Shown: positions 8,265-14,784 of the stretch, piece after piece | Position numbering within the stretch: the stretch's first letter is position 1 | How the letters are laid out: every line of letters starts with the position of its first letter | NCBI RefSeq assembly: GCF_010671925.1 | Contig: NZ_JAAHIH010000003.1 | Coordinates: 682,001 to 746,000 of the forward strand | Length of the DNA stretch: 64,000 nt | Direction: 5' to 3' | Origin: Moorena sp. SIOASIH | Lineage (GTDB): Bacteria > Cyanobacteriota > Cyanobacteriia > Cyanobacteriales > Coleofasciculaceae | Program-made: the position numbers and the translations under genes | The notes under the pieces: model-generated | Databases searched by the model: none | Told to the model about the DNA's origin: nothing | Seen by the model: the letters and a program-made list of their open reading frames with translations, nothing else

Positions 8265-9242
8265 TTAAGAAATCAGAGCTTCTGCGATCGCATTAGAAAT
8301 GGGGAGTTCCAAATCTCGTTCTAACATGCCCCATTCCCCTCCGGGGTTAACTTCTAAAAACACATAGTCTCCTGAGGGTGTCACGATAAAATCTAAAGCT
8401 CCATACAGTAAGCCAAAGTTATCCATCAAGGCTTTTATTCGAGCCACGATTTCATCAGGAAGCTCGTGGTGTTGCCATGCTCCTACGTCAGTATTAGGGC
8501 GACGCCAATCAACTGTAGATTTTTCATAAATAGACGCATCTAGCGCTCCTACAAACACCTTGCCCTGAACATATATCACTCGCAGTTCCAACTGCTTAGG
8601 AATTTGCTCTTGAAACACCATCGGACAATAGCGCAGGGATTCAGCATCCAGCAAATCGTCTTCTTTAACAATACTGGTATAAAGGAAAAAAGGAGTATAT
8701 TCCATACTGTAGGATAAAGCCTTTAACAGCTTTGTTACCATTTTCCCCTTAACTTGTTGGAAAAACTCCCTTACAGCTTCTGGATCATTGGTGATTAAAG
8801 TCTTAGGAATCACAAGACCCACCTCAGAGGCTACCCGCAATTGACGCTGCTTATTGTTGGCAGCTCCGGCTTTTGCTAAATCATCAATCCATCGCACTCC
8901 TCTGAGACTATCCCAAAGTCCTGATAATGTTGCTGATGATTCCCGAATACAAGATTCTTGGAACTGGGGATCAAGATTTTCACCTAGGTTAGGTTGCCAA
9001 ATACGGCGCATCCAAACTGCTTTTACGTCCTCGCTACTGATCACTTCAGCGCCATATTTCAGCCTATAGCTGCTCTGGGATTGATCAAACTTTGCCCTGA
9101 GTTGCACGTCTAAGGGAAATTTATCTGTGTCGAAGCGAAATGGTCGCGCCCCTTTTTTTGACAAGGCTTCTGCTACTCGATCTATTGTGAAAAAGTCACC
9201 ACTGTGGGTAAGTAATAAAATTAAGTCACCGGACGAAGACAT
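8265..9242 (-). CDS. mvdC: Microviridin omega-amide ligase, ATP-grasp (MvdC/MdnB type)
   Basis: A 325-aa ATP-grasp ligase paralogous to the MvdD-type gene. Motifs include LILLLTHSGDFFTIDRV, FRFDTDKFPLDV, VWMRRIW, NNKQRQLRVASEVGL, and the C-terminal active-site block GALDFIVTPSGDYVFLEVNPGGEWGMLE. MvdC/MdnB enzymes close the Lys-to-Glu/Asp side-chain amide after ester formation. The PGGEW variant and the position directly after the precursor gene fit this role. The ATG at 9242 lies 160 bp downstream of the precursor stop, with a stem-loop between. The assignment of which ligase does which step rests on family resemblance. Confidence 0.92.
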   Translation of the reverse strand: MSSSGDLILLLTHSGDFFTIDRVAEALSKKGARPFRFDTDKFPLDVQLRAKFDQSQSSYRLKYGAEVISSEDVKAVWMRRIWQPNLGENLDPQFQESCIRESSATLSGLWDSLRGVRWIDDLAKAGAANNKQRQLRVASEVGLVIPKTLITNDPEAVREFFQQVKGKMVTKLLKALSYSMEYTPFFLYTSIVKEDDLLDAESLRYCPMVFQEQIPKQLELRVIYVQGKVFVGALDASIYEKSTVDWRRPNTDVGAWQHHELPDEIVARIKALMDNFGLLYGALDFIVTPSGDYVFLEVNPGGEWGMLERDLELPISNAIAEALIS

Positions 9243-9305
9243 AAAACTTTTTCTTTTCCATTGGGAAAGCGCAATCGTTAGATTTTTAGGCTTTTAATCA
9301 GATTC

Positions 9306-9338
9306 AGTGGTCGTATTTTTTTTATAAACACGACCACT
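9306..9338 (-). promoter_or_regulatory. Stem-loop between precursor and ligase genes
   Basis: Perfect 9-bp inverted repeat agtggtcgt (9306-9314) / acgaccact (9330-9338) around a 15-nt A/T-rich loop, in the gap between the microviridin precursor and mvdC. No U-run follows on the minus strand, so it is more likely an RNA-processing or stabilising hairpin than a simple terminator. It could keep precursor mRNA in excess over the enzymes. Confidence 0.6.
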
Positions 9339-9402
9339 ACCGATAGATTATTCAGTCCTTTGTTGAGGGTGCTACCTCTTCAAAATAACCTCTTAATCCT
9401 TA

Positions 9403-9576
9403 TTAATTTTCCTCCCAATCGGAAGGATACTTCTGGGTTTCAATTTCTTCCGAATCAGAAGGATACTTCAGGGTTTGCTGACCAGAAGTTTCAGATTGGT
9501 CAGGAGCAGCTTTTTGCTCTTCTAGGAAGTGAGCGAAGAATGGCTTTACTTGAGTATTGGATTCTTGATTTTGCAT
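9403..9576 (-). CDS. mvdE: Microviridin precursor peptide with two core motifs (57 aa)
   Basis: A short gene read directly from the minus strand. The leader carries PFFAHFLE (residues 12-19), matching the PFFARFLE ligase-recognition helix with Arg replaced by His. Two cores follow: TLKYPSDSEE (35-44) and TQKYPSDWEEN (47-57), each fitting the microviridin consensus TxKxPSDx(E/D)(E/D) with the Thr, Ser, Asp, Lys and Glu needed for two esters and one amide. The ATG is at 9576, preceded by an AAGGATGATT ribosome-binding region, and the stop is at 9403. It lies directly upstream of both ATP-grasp ligases. One precursor could yield two tricyclic products differing at Leu/Gln and Ser/Trp. Very confident. 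Confidence 0.95.
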   Translation of the reverse strand: MQNQESNTQVKPFFAHFLEEQKAAPDQSETSGQQTLKYPSDSEEIETQKYPSDWEEN

Positions 9577-10036
9577 ATCGAATCATCCTTTACGGTTAAC
9601 AGTTTAGTGGCTGTCAATTTCTTGAATCAACACATCCACCATAATTAGATTACCAGACTTTTTTTCATCAGCACTTATTGTATACAATTCTTTACTTTTA
9701 TGTATGTATACATGTATACATACATATTTTTGTTGTTACAAACTCATATAAAACACTATTTGTCAATACCTTATTCATGATTTTTTTATAAAACTTGAAT
9801 CTCTTGCTGTGATTGGCATTAGAGAGCCTCCGCTTGTTCAATTCATACATAACATTATTTGTCAAGATATTTTTAATGACTAGTTACCAAAGCTTGAAGC
9901 TTTTGCTGTGATTGACTAGGGGGGTTTTTCTAACGGAAGAATATCTAATTTAAATGCACAACAACTTAATAATTAGAATTAAGTATAGGCAAGGGAGTAG
10001 GGGTACATCTTATTAAAGCTGTTTGATCAGGTAGCT
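9577..10036. promoter_or_regulatory. Upstream region of the microviridin operon
   Basis: AT-rich, no gene. It holds a perfect 28-nt palindrome at 9699-9726 (half-site tatgtatgtatacat) about 125 bp before the precursor start. It also holds two imperfect copies of a 63-bp segment at 9753-9815 and 9852-9914, each starting near acaYtatttgtcaa and ending tgctgtgattg. The palindrome is a plausible operator; no promoter hexamers are assigned with confidence. Confidence 0.5.
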
Positions 10037-10380
10037 GGAATGGCCATCTTGGTGGAACGGGCATCTTGCCCGTTTCCTGCCGCAACCTTGGCCAAAAGGC
10101 CACGCTACGCGAACAACCTTCAACCTGACAACCTTGGCCAAAAGGCCACGCTACGCGAACAACCTTGGCCAAAAGGCCACGCTACGCGAACAACCTTCAA
10201 CCTGACAACCTTGGCCAAAAGGCCACGCTACGCGAACAACCTTCAACCTGACAACCTTGGCCAAAAGGCCACGCTACGCGAACAACCTTCAACCTTCAAC
10301 CTTGGCCAAAAGGCCACGCTACGCGAACAACCTTCAACCTGACAACCTTGGCCTTTGGCCACGCTACGCGAACAACTATT
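10037..10380. repeat. Array of hairpin elements separated by caacct spacers
   Basis: Six to seven copies of tggccaaaaggcca or tggcctttggcca followed by cgctacgcgaa, joined by caaccttcaacctgacaacc-type spacers. The spacers themselves resemble the aaccttc heptamer arrays at 27350-27560. Long frames across the array are artefacts. The left edge (10048-10075) holds a ggtggaacgggcatcttg unit related to the array at 54600-54885. Confidence 0.8.
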
Positions 10381-10382
10381 CC

Positions 10383-10595
10383 CTACTCACCCATAGAATC
10401 ATTGCCAACATCAAACACAATCACAAATTCAGCATCCGGCATCAACCGTTTCAGAGCCTTTAAATGCCCCTTGACCAAAGGTCACGCTACGCGAACGGCG
10501 TTAGACCGGTTGCGGAAGCGAGCAACAACCACCCGTTGCATTTGCGGCAATAGGCGAACAATAGCCCACGGGTGTAGGCGTTGATAATAAGTCAT
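10383..10595 (-). pseudogene. Small conserved gene broken by a 24-bp hairpin insert
   Basis: Starting at the ATG at 10595, with AAGGAG 12 bases upstream, the frame reads MTYYQRLHPWAIVRLLPQ and continues to codon 37, where a TGA (10482-10484) stops it. The stop comes from an inserted TTCGCGTAGCG plus TGACC-TTT-GGTCA hairpin (10472-10495). Removing these 24 bases restores an open frame in which the junction reads NAEGHLKALKRL and the end reads DAEFVIVFDV, 62 residues in all. The restored protein resembles a family of small proteins common in filamentous cyanobacteria with no known function. The insert is a multiple of three and disrupts only through its TGA. Readthrough cannot be excluded. Confidence 0.75.
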
Positions 10596-10626
10596 AATTA
10601 ATCGTGTCTCCTTTGATGGGGGATCT

Positions 10627-10668
10627 AGAGCCAGCCTCGGGACTGTGGATAATCTGTCGGCTGGCTCT
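10627..10668. promoter_or_regulatory. Leader stem-loop
   Basis: A 10-bp perfect inverted repeat agagccagcc (10627-10636) / ggctggctct (10659-10668) with a 22-nt loop, about 30 bp upstream of the broken small gene. No U-run follows on either strand, so its role (leader hairpin or old element end) is unclear. Confidence 0.45.
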
Positions 10669-10795
10669 TGTCATGGAACGTTTTAGCGTTCATGGCATAG
10701 TTTTATTGTAGCACACAAAATATTTTATTATAACATATTTTGAAAATTTTTGTAACAAATTTTTGGGGTTGCTAAATTTTCGAATCAATAGGAGT

Positions 10796-10965
10796 AGGGT
10801 GGGCATCCTGCCTGCCGAAAAAGATTAGAAACAGGCAAGATGCCGAAAAAGATTAGAAACAGGCAAGATGCCGAAAAAGATTAGAAACAGGCAAGATGCC
10901 GAAAAAGATTAGAAACAGGCAAGATGCCGAAAAAGATTAGAAACAGGCAAGATGCCTATTCTACA
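10796..10965. repeat. 28-bp tandem repeat, about five copies
   Basis: The unit is ccgaaaaagattagaaac followed by aggcaagatg, repeated head to tail without spacers and opened by gggtgggcatcctgcctg. The gattagaaac end superficially resembles CRISPR repeats, but there are no unique spacers. The 10669-11106 stretch contains no gene. Confidence 0.85.
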
Positions 10966-11148
10966 AAGCTCTTTAATTCATTCCATGATTAAGCAACGCA
11001 GGGAACAGGGAACAGGGAAAAATCCTGTGTACCTCATTAGGCTAGAAACCGCTATAATAATTAAAAGTGTTGTGTCAATTATTGTGTACTTGGGATGCCA
11101 AGCTGACTAACAAAAACTGTATGGAAAACTCTGTTTTATCCAGTTCCA

Positions 11149-11535
11149 CTATCGAATTAGGTAGGTTTCACTTAGTCTGATTTTACGCCCCTTTAATTCA
11201 GGGCGACGGACATAGAATACCGCGTCGGTTATTGCTCTAATTGTCTCCCCGTAATCCTCAATTTCATAACCATAGTCTCCCTCATCAGCATAGCACCGAG
11301 GTAATTCCATCCAGACCATCCTGTATTTCAAAACCTCTTTAATAGCCAACCACTCTTTTTTGTACTGTGTTTGGTGGGACTTGATATTCCTATTTGACAT
11401 TTCTGGATTAACCTGCCAAAAATAAAAGTTGGTAAAATCGTTGAGTACACCCTCGGGCACAGAGGCAAGTGCTTGACTATGGAAAACAACGGATGCGGCA
11501 AGAATGGATAAGCCTAGAGATTTAAGTTTGAACAT
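11149..11535 (-). CDS. Secreted protein paralogue A, truncated by a nonsense change
   Basis: First of three tandem paralogues (128 aa). It has a Sec signal peptide (MFKLKSLGLSILAASVVFHSQALA, cleavage likely near residue 24), then a conserved region with NPEMSN, SHQTQYKKEWLAIKEVLK and PELKGRKIR. It stops after LIR where both sister genes read LIREWNLIKQS. The codon that is GAG in the sisters is TAG here (11149-11151). The downstream bases still read WNWIKQSFPYSFC to a TAG at 11107, so a single G-to-T change removed 14 residues. Function unknown. Predicted periplasmic or secreted. Confidence 0.75.
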   Translation of the reverse strand: MFKLKSLGLSILAASVVFHSQALASVPEGVLNDFTNFYFWQVNPEMSNRNIKSHQTQYKKEWLAIKEVLKYRMVWMELPRCYADEGDYGYEIEDYGETIRAITDAVFYVRRPELKGRKIRLSETYLIR

Positions 11536-11986
11536 TGTCTGAAATTGTTACACTTCTTTCTTTATTTTTCCGTAAGCATTCAGCTAAAGCACTAGCTGCT
11601 GAATGCTGAGTGCTAATAGCTGAATGCTTACCTATAGACTTATCGGGGTAATCACCAATAGTTATGCAGAAAATTTTCAATACCAGTAAGCATTCAGTGG
11701 TCAGTGGTCAGTGGTCAGTGGTCAGTGGTCAGGTTATTTTCTTCAAAAGCACCTCAAAGTGGCACAGGCTTCCAGCCTGTGACCTAACCCATAAGCTAAT
11801 AACTAATAGCTGATAACTTATAACTTATGGCTGATAGCTGATAACTGACAGATGATAAATTATAACTGATAGCTGACATATGATAACTGATAACTGATAG
11901 CTGACATATGATAACTGATAGCTGAATGCTTACATAATAATTAAAAGTGTTGTGTCAATTATTGTGTACTTGGGATGCCAAGCTGA
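11536..11986. repeat. Spacer between paralogues A and B with heptamer arrays
   Basis: Contains tggtcag heptamers (about 11697-11735), a run of gctgataa-type units (about 11790-11930) and, at 11936-11985, a copy of a block (ataattaaaagtgttgtgtc onward) that also lies downstream of paralogue A (11055-11108) and C (12583-12640). No gene. Confidence 0.75.
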
Positions 11987-12415
11987 CTAGCACGGATCAT
12001 ATAAAAAACTCTGTTTTATCAAGTTCCACTCTCGAATTAAGTGGGTTTCACTTGGCCTTAACTTACGCCCCTTTAACTCAGGGTGACTAGTATAGAATAC
12101 CGCATCGATTAATGCTGTAATTGTCTCCACGTAATCCTTCACCTCATAACCATAGTCTCCATGCTCAGCATAACAGCTAGGTATTTCCATCCAAACAATC
12201 CTGTCTTTCAAAACCTCTTTAATAGCCAACCACTCTTTTTTGTACTGTGTTTGGTGAGACTTGATACTCTTGTCTGACATTTCTGGATTAGCCTGCCAAA
12301 AATAAAAGTTAGTAAACCGGTCTAGTACAGACTCGGGAACACACGCAAGTGCTTGACTATGGAAAACAACGGAGGCGGAAATAATCGATAAGCCTAGAGA
12401 TTTAAATTTGAGCAT
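11987..12415 (-). CDS. Secreted protein paralogue B (142 aa)
   Basis: Second tandem paralogue, apparently intact. It has a signal peptide ending near HSQALA, followed by CVPESVLDRFTNFYFWQ. The Cys right after the predicted cleavage site could act as a lipobox-like residue, although sisters have Ser there. Conserved blocks are NPEMSDKSIKSHQTQYKKEW, PSCYAEHGDYGYE, VFYTSHPELKGRK and the C-terminal LIREWNLIKQSFLYDPC. The identical 3' flank shared with A and C indicates that a gene plus downstream unit was duplicated. Family unknown. Confidence 0.75.
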   Translation of the reverse strand: MLKFKSLGLSIISASVVFHSQALACVPESVLDRFTNFYFWQANPEMSDKSIKSHQTQYKKEWLAIKEVLKDRIVWMEIPSCYAEHGDYGYEVKDYVETITALIDAVFYTSHPELKGRKLRPSETHLIREWNLIKQSFLYDPC

Positions 12416-12481
12416 TGTCCGAAATCGTTACACTTCTTTCTTTAGTCTTCCTTTCCTATAGGGGGTCTTCAGGACTTTTTG

Positions 12482-12582
12482 TGCATTAGTTCCAGTGCGA
12501 TGTTGGAGCCGCTACGGTAACGCATTTTAGTCCTGCTGGGAAATCACGTATGATTCCCAACAAAACTATTGCACTGACACAG
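12482..12582. mobile_element. About 100-bp MITE-like element (copy 1)
   Basis: Bounded by cagtgcgatg on the left and attgcactgacaca on the right, roughly inverted ends. The interior reads gagccgctac, aacgcatttt, ctgctggg and aatcac. A second copy at 13383-13500 aligns along its length but carries an extra 24-bp hairpin element. Confidence 0.55.
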
Positions 12583-12634
12583 TAATAATTAAAAGTATTG
12601 TGTCAATTATTCTGTACTTGAGATGCCAAGCTTA

Positions 12635-13093
12635 CTAGCACCAACTATATGATGAAACACTCTGCTTGATCAAGTTCCACTCTCGAATTAGGTGGGTTTC
12701 GCTTGGTCTAATCTTACGCCCCTTTAACTCAGGGTGACGAGAATAGAACACTGCATTGATTAATGCTGTAATTGTTTCCTGGTTATCATTCACGAAATAA
12801 CTATAATTTAGATCACCAGCATAGTTTTCATGAGCATCAGTATAACCATCACAGGTAGGTAATTTCCTCCAGACAATCCTGTCTTTCAAAGTTTCTTTAA
12901 TAGCTAACCACTCTTGGTTGTACTGTGTTTGGTCAGACTTAAGACTATTGTTTGACATTTCTGGATTAAGCTGCCAAAAATAAAAGTCAGTAAAATCGTG
13001 TAGTACAAACTCGGGCACAGAGGCAAGTGCTTGACTATGGCAAACAACTGATGCGGCAAGAATGGATAAACCTAGAGATTTAAGTTTGAGCAT
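12635..13093 (-). CDS. Secreted protein paralogue C (152 aa)
   Basis: Third tandem paralogue, the longest. The signal peptide is MLKLKSLGLSILAASVVCHSQALA, then SVPEFVLHDFTDFYFWQLNPEMSN. A 10-residue insertion around DGYTDAHENYAGDLNYS is absent from A and B. The C-terminus is LIREWNLIKQSVSSYSWC. All three end, or would end, in a Cys, perhaps pairing with the Cys near the middle. Function unknown. The cluster is flanked by repeats rather than by genes that hint at a pathway. Confidence 0.75.
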   Translation of the reverse strand: MLKLKSLGLSILAASVVCHSQALASVPEFVLHDFTDFYFWQLNPEMSNNSLKSDQTQYNQEWLAIKETLKDRIVWRKLPTCDGYTDAHENYAGDLNYSYFVNDNQETITALINAVFYSRHPELKGRKIRPSETHLIREWNLIKQSVSSYSWC

Positions 13094-13531
13094 TGTCCGA
13101 AACCGTTACACTTCTTTCTTTATTTTTTCCTATTAATAGGAAAAAATTTTAGCGATAGCCAAGGGACTTATTTCAACCAATATAGAACTAAATTATAAGT
13201 TTTACTTCCGTAATTTCTATGAAAATAGTACTTGATATCGAATGGATTTACTAATTAAATATTACTAATTTAGGTTATCATATTTTTGTCATCTAGCCTA
13301 AGTATGAAAAAAATCAAATCCTTACTTAAACTAGTTTTAGCCAAGTCATAGGATTCCCAAAAAAAACTAGGTAATTTCAGATCATCAAATAGTGCAATGC
13401 TCCTTTAGAGCCGTTACGCGATTGGCCGTAGGCCACGCTACGCGAACGCATTTTCCCCCTGCTGTTTTTAATCACTCAAAAACTGTTGCACTGACACACT
13501 ACTTGCCATCTGGCCTACATCTACAACAGAT
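13094..13531. mobile_element. AT-rich spacer with MITE-like element copy 2 (13383-13500)
   Basis: After an AT-rich stretch, 13383-13500 repeats the element seen at 12482-12582 (agtgcaatg ... gttgcactgacaca). Inside it, 13423-13446 is a 24-bp hairpin element (tggcc-gta-ggcca plus cgctacgcgaa) placed between GCGAT and CGC, so its removal rebuilds a HIP1 site. No coding frame. Confidence 0.6.
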
Positions 13532-14026
13532 CTAAGCCTGACTTAAAATAGTTTTAACCAACTCAATAGCAGCATCTGGACTTGTTGCCAGCAACACATT
13601 CTCCTGGGACAGACTACAGAAAAACTCTTGACTCTCTCGATGGTCACTCAACAAAACAACCTTTTTCCAACTTTTGAGAGCCAGAGCAATTTCTGATGCT
13701 GTTCCTATGCCCATACCACAGGCAATCACCACATCACTGGAGAGTACATTAATCGTATTGCGAGCATTGCCCATATCCGTAACGATGGCAATATCGACAG
13801 CATCAGACATGGCCCTTGTGTCCTTGGTGGGTAAGATACCAATCGTTAACCCACCAACCATTTTGGCTCCCCGACTCGCAGCATCCATTACTCCCACATT
13901 TCTGCCACCGGTCAGCAGTACCCAGCCATTATCAGCAATGAGTTGACCGAGACGATAAGCACGATTAATGTCACTATCAGTCGCCTTGTCACCAGGCCCC
14001 ATTACCCCAACCACTATTTTTCTCAT
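13532..14026 (-). CDS. SLOG/LOG-superfamily protein (TIGR00725-like), 164 aa
   Basis: A single-domain Rossmann-like protein. The N-terminal KIVVGVMGPGDKATDSD fits the TIGR00725 pattern, then LTGGRNVGVMDAASRGA (nucleotide-binding GG region, about residues 38-54), IGILPTKDT, and the second-site block VIACGMGIGTASEIALAL (about 102-119), the equivalent of the PGGxGTxxE motif in LOG phosphoribohydrolases with the Gly-rich turn and Glu kept. Members are nucleotide-binding proteins, some of them nucleotide hydrolases or sensors. The substrate cannot be told. It stands alone with repeats on both sides. Confidence 0.82.
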   Translation of the reverse strand: MRKIVVGVMGPGDKATDSDINRAYRLGQLIADNGWVLLTGGRNVGVMDAASRGAKMVGGLTIGILPTKDTRAMSDAVDIAIVTDMGNARNTINVLSSDVVIACGMGIGTASEIALALKSWKKVVLLSDHRESQEFFCSLSQENVLLATSPDAAIELVKTILSQA

Positions 14027-14784
14027 GGCTTATTTAACTCTCAGAGACTGTTAATAAAGTAACTCTTAAGATAGCTATCAGCGTGTCGCGTATCAGCTTA
14101 CGGCGGTTTGCATAACTATCAAGTACACAGGATTTTCTCCTTCTTTCCTCTTCCGTTCGCGTAGCGTGGCCCACGGCCTCAGTCCCTGCTCCCTGCTCCG
14201 AAGCTCCCAGCTCCGAAGCTCCCTGCTCCCTAAAAACCCATAAATTTGTACCTAATTGAAGTGCAAACCGCTGTATGTGCTACAAATGGTGCTGCTTGAG
14301 GTGCTTTTCAATAAAATAAGCACCTCAAGCAGCATGAGCCTTAGGCTGACGGCTGACGGCTGACGGCTGAATGCTATAGTATGAAGCGTCTGTAAACCTT
14401 GTGTAAAACTTCGGTAAAGGTGTGCTTAATTGTCAATTAAATCACACAGATAATTGTACTTATTTGCTAATAATTTGGTTTGCCAATAATTTCCTTAACA
14501 AAACTGAGTTATCAATAACTGATTAACCCATTTTTTAATAAAAATTAGCTATAATTCCTAGCGATATCTAATTTGTAGATTGAGAGGATAGCGTTTCCTA
14601 GTAAGGGTCAGATATAGTCAATTTTATTACCCCTCCCCATCTCCCCATCTCCCCATCTCCCCATCTCCCCATCTCCCCACACCTCCCACACTTTCCTCTC
14701 TTTCCCGACTCCCGACTCCCGACTCCCGACTCCCGACTCCCGACTCCCGACTCCCAGATCAGCTGTTCCCTGTTCCCTTTGGAA
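14027..14784. repeat. Repeat-rich gap before the glycan island
   Basis: A 24-bp hairpin element copy at 14156-14179 (TTCGCGTAGCG plus tggcc-cac-ggcct), tgacggc units near 14345, an AT-rich stretch (14400-14600) that could hold the promoter of the large TPR gene, then an 8-nt array (ctccccat, about 14634-14680) and a cccgact heptamer array (about 14705-14755). No gene. Confidence 0.7.

Noticed and set aside
9360..9599. Plus-strand 79-codon frame
   Set aside because: Antisense to the microviridin precursor; no motif or ribosome-binding site.
10040..10463. Repetitive frames reading RPRYANNLQP
   Set aside because: Translation of the hairpin-element array, not a gene.
10796..10965. Possible CRISPR array (gattagaaac-ended 28-bp repeats)
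   Set aside because: Units are head to tail without unique spacers and no cas gene is in the window; it is a plain tandem repeat.
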